Below are positions 63,436 to 64,000 of a stretch of 64,000 nt of DNA, one piece after another. The first letter of the stretch is position 1. Each line of letters starts with the position of its first letter. The stretch is from the NCBI RefSeq assembly GCF_019218755.1, contig NZ_JAHUWZ010000001.1:682001-746000 (forward strand), written 5' to 3'. A program made the translations under genes and the position numbers. The notes under the pieces were generated by a model. The model saw nothing but the letters and a program-made list of their open reading frames with translations, was not told where the DNA came from and searched no databases. Source of the DNA: Acidovorax sp. sif1233. Its GTDB lineage: Bacteria > Pseudomonadota > Gammaproteobacteria > Burkholderiales > Burkholderiaceae_C.

Positions 63436-64000
63436 TCAGGTCACGGCGTGCGTCTGGTTGAACTCGGGCTTTTGCCAGTCGCCGCTCTCCAGCACCTGGC
63501 GCAGGTGCTCCACGGCATTCCATACGTCTTCAAAGCCCAGGTACAGCGGCGTGAAGCCAAAGCGCAGGATGTCCTTGTGCGGGCCCTGGCCGCCGTTCCC
63601 CTTGCGGAAGTCGCCGATCACGCCGCGCGCGATCAGCGCCTGCACGATGGCATAGGCGCCGCTGCCCTGGCCGTTGACGCCCGCGCCCTCGTCGCGCGTC
63701 AGGCACACCTGCGAGCCGCGCCGGGCATGGTCGCGCGGCGTGGCCAGGCCCAGGCCGTGGCCCGCGCAGCGTTCTTCCACGAGCTGTATGAACAGGTCGG
63801 TGAGTGCCAGCGACTTGGTGCGCAGCGCGGCCATGCCGCCCAGCGCCTGCGCGGCCGTGAACACGTCCAGCCCGCACTGCAGCGCCGACAGGCTGATGAT
63901 GGGCTGCGTGCCGCACAGGTAGCGCGTGATGCCTGTTGCGGGTTTGTAGTCGGGGGTGAAGGCAAACGGAGCCGCGTGGCCCCACCAGCCCGACAGCGGT
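63436..64000 (-). CDS. kynU: kynureninase KynU (partial, 5' end outside window)
   Basis: C-terminal 187 residues of kynureninase, a PLP enzyme cleaving kynurenine to anthranilate and alanine. The visible part opens with [19 protein letters not shown], includes [19 protein letters not shown], and ends with the C-terminal subdomain [21 protein letters not shown]. The PLP-binding Lys lies outside the window, upstream. The frame is open to the right edge. It lies upstream of kynA in the same operon. Confidence 0.93.
   Translation of the reverse strand, partial: PLSGWWGHAAPFAFTPDYKPATGITRYLCGTQPIISLSALQCGLDVFTAAQALGGMAALRTKSLALTDLFIQLVEERCAGHGLGLATPRDHARRGSQVCLTRDEGAGVNGQGSGAYAIVQALIARGVIGDFRKGNGGQGPHKDILRFGFTPLYLGFEDVWNAVEHLRQVLESGDWQKPEFNQTHAVT

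Overview
The window is a high-GC, densely packed bacterial chromosome segment. The gene content and protein sequences (clade-I-type Tat-exported NosZ with nosRDFYL, RhlE, an AcnA-type aconitase, kynUA, Pro/Ala-rich lipoprotein linkers, and a characteristic AGCGCTTG-containing intergenic repeat) point to a betaproteobacterium of the Comamonadaceae, most like Acidovorax. That assignment comes from recognising protein families and repeats, not from a search. No phage, plasmid, IS element, CRISPR array, rRNA or tRNA was seen.

Layout. 1-14.3 kb is a purine uptake and catabolism region: xdhA (partial, leaving on the left), a divergent LysR regulator, a four-gene BMP-type nucleoside/purine ABC importer, a Rieske oxygenase overlapping an adenine-deaminase-type enzyme, a chemoreceptor, a second BMP binding protein, guanine deaminase and dCTP deaminase. 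Read together: purines are imported, adenine and guanine are deaminated to hypoxanthine and xanthine, and xanthine dehydrogenase oxidises these to urate. 14.5-23.3 kb holds mixed functions: a membrane diguanylate cyclase overlapping an ornithine-cyclodeaminase-like gene, pyroglutamyl peptidase, a zinc metallopeptidase, a SulP-STAS-cNMP fusion transporter and RhlE. 23.4-34.5 kb is a complete nitrous oxide reductase locus. On the minus strand it runs DUF2946, nosZ, nosR, nosD, nosF, nosY, nosL and a second nosL-like gene. A lipoprotein cytochrome c and an ApbE/NosX flavin transferase diverge from it, with an FNR/DNR-type box in the divergent gap.

34.5-42 kb: apaH, a CNNM/CorC-type membrane protein, an H-NS-like protein, an XRE/MmyB regulator with a divergent membrane protein, and aconitase. 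42-48 kb: two tandem, overlapping PAS-GGDEF-EAL genes. 48-54.4 kb: an FAD monooxygenase and the prkA-yeaH-spoVR (yeaGH-ycgB) stress operon. 54.5-62.3 kb: a MerR regulator overlapping an atypical ornithine-carbamoyltransferase-like gene, small membrane and lipoproteins, an MFS carrier, a DUF6502 protein and a secreted beta-propeller protein. 62.5 kb to the right edge: kynA and the 3' part of kynU (tryptophan catabolism).

The most unusual feature is a dispersed imperfect-palindromic repeat of about 50-65 bp, with at least ten copies here. Most lie between genes. Two sit in frame inside the coding sequences of xdhA and acnA, others supply the ends of the LysR and guaD genes, and one abuts the nosR start codon.
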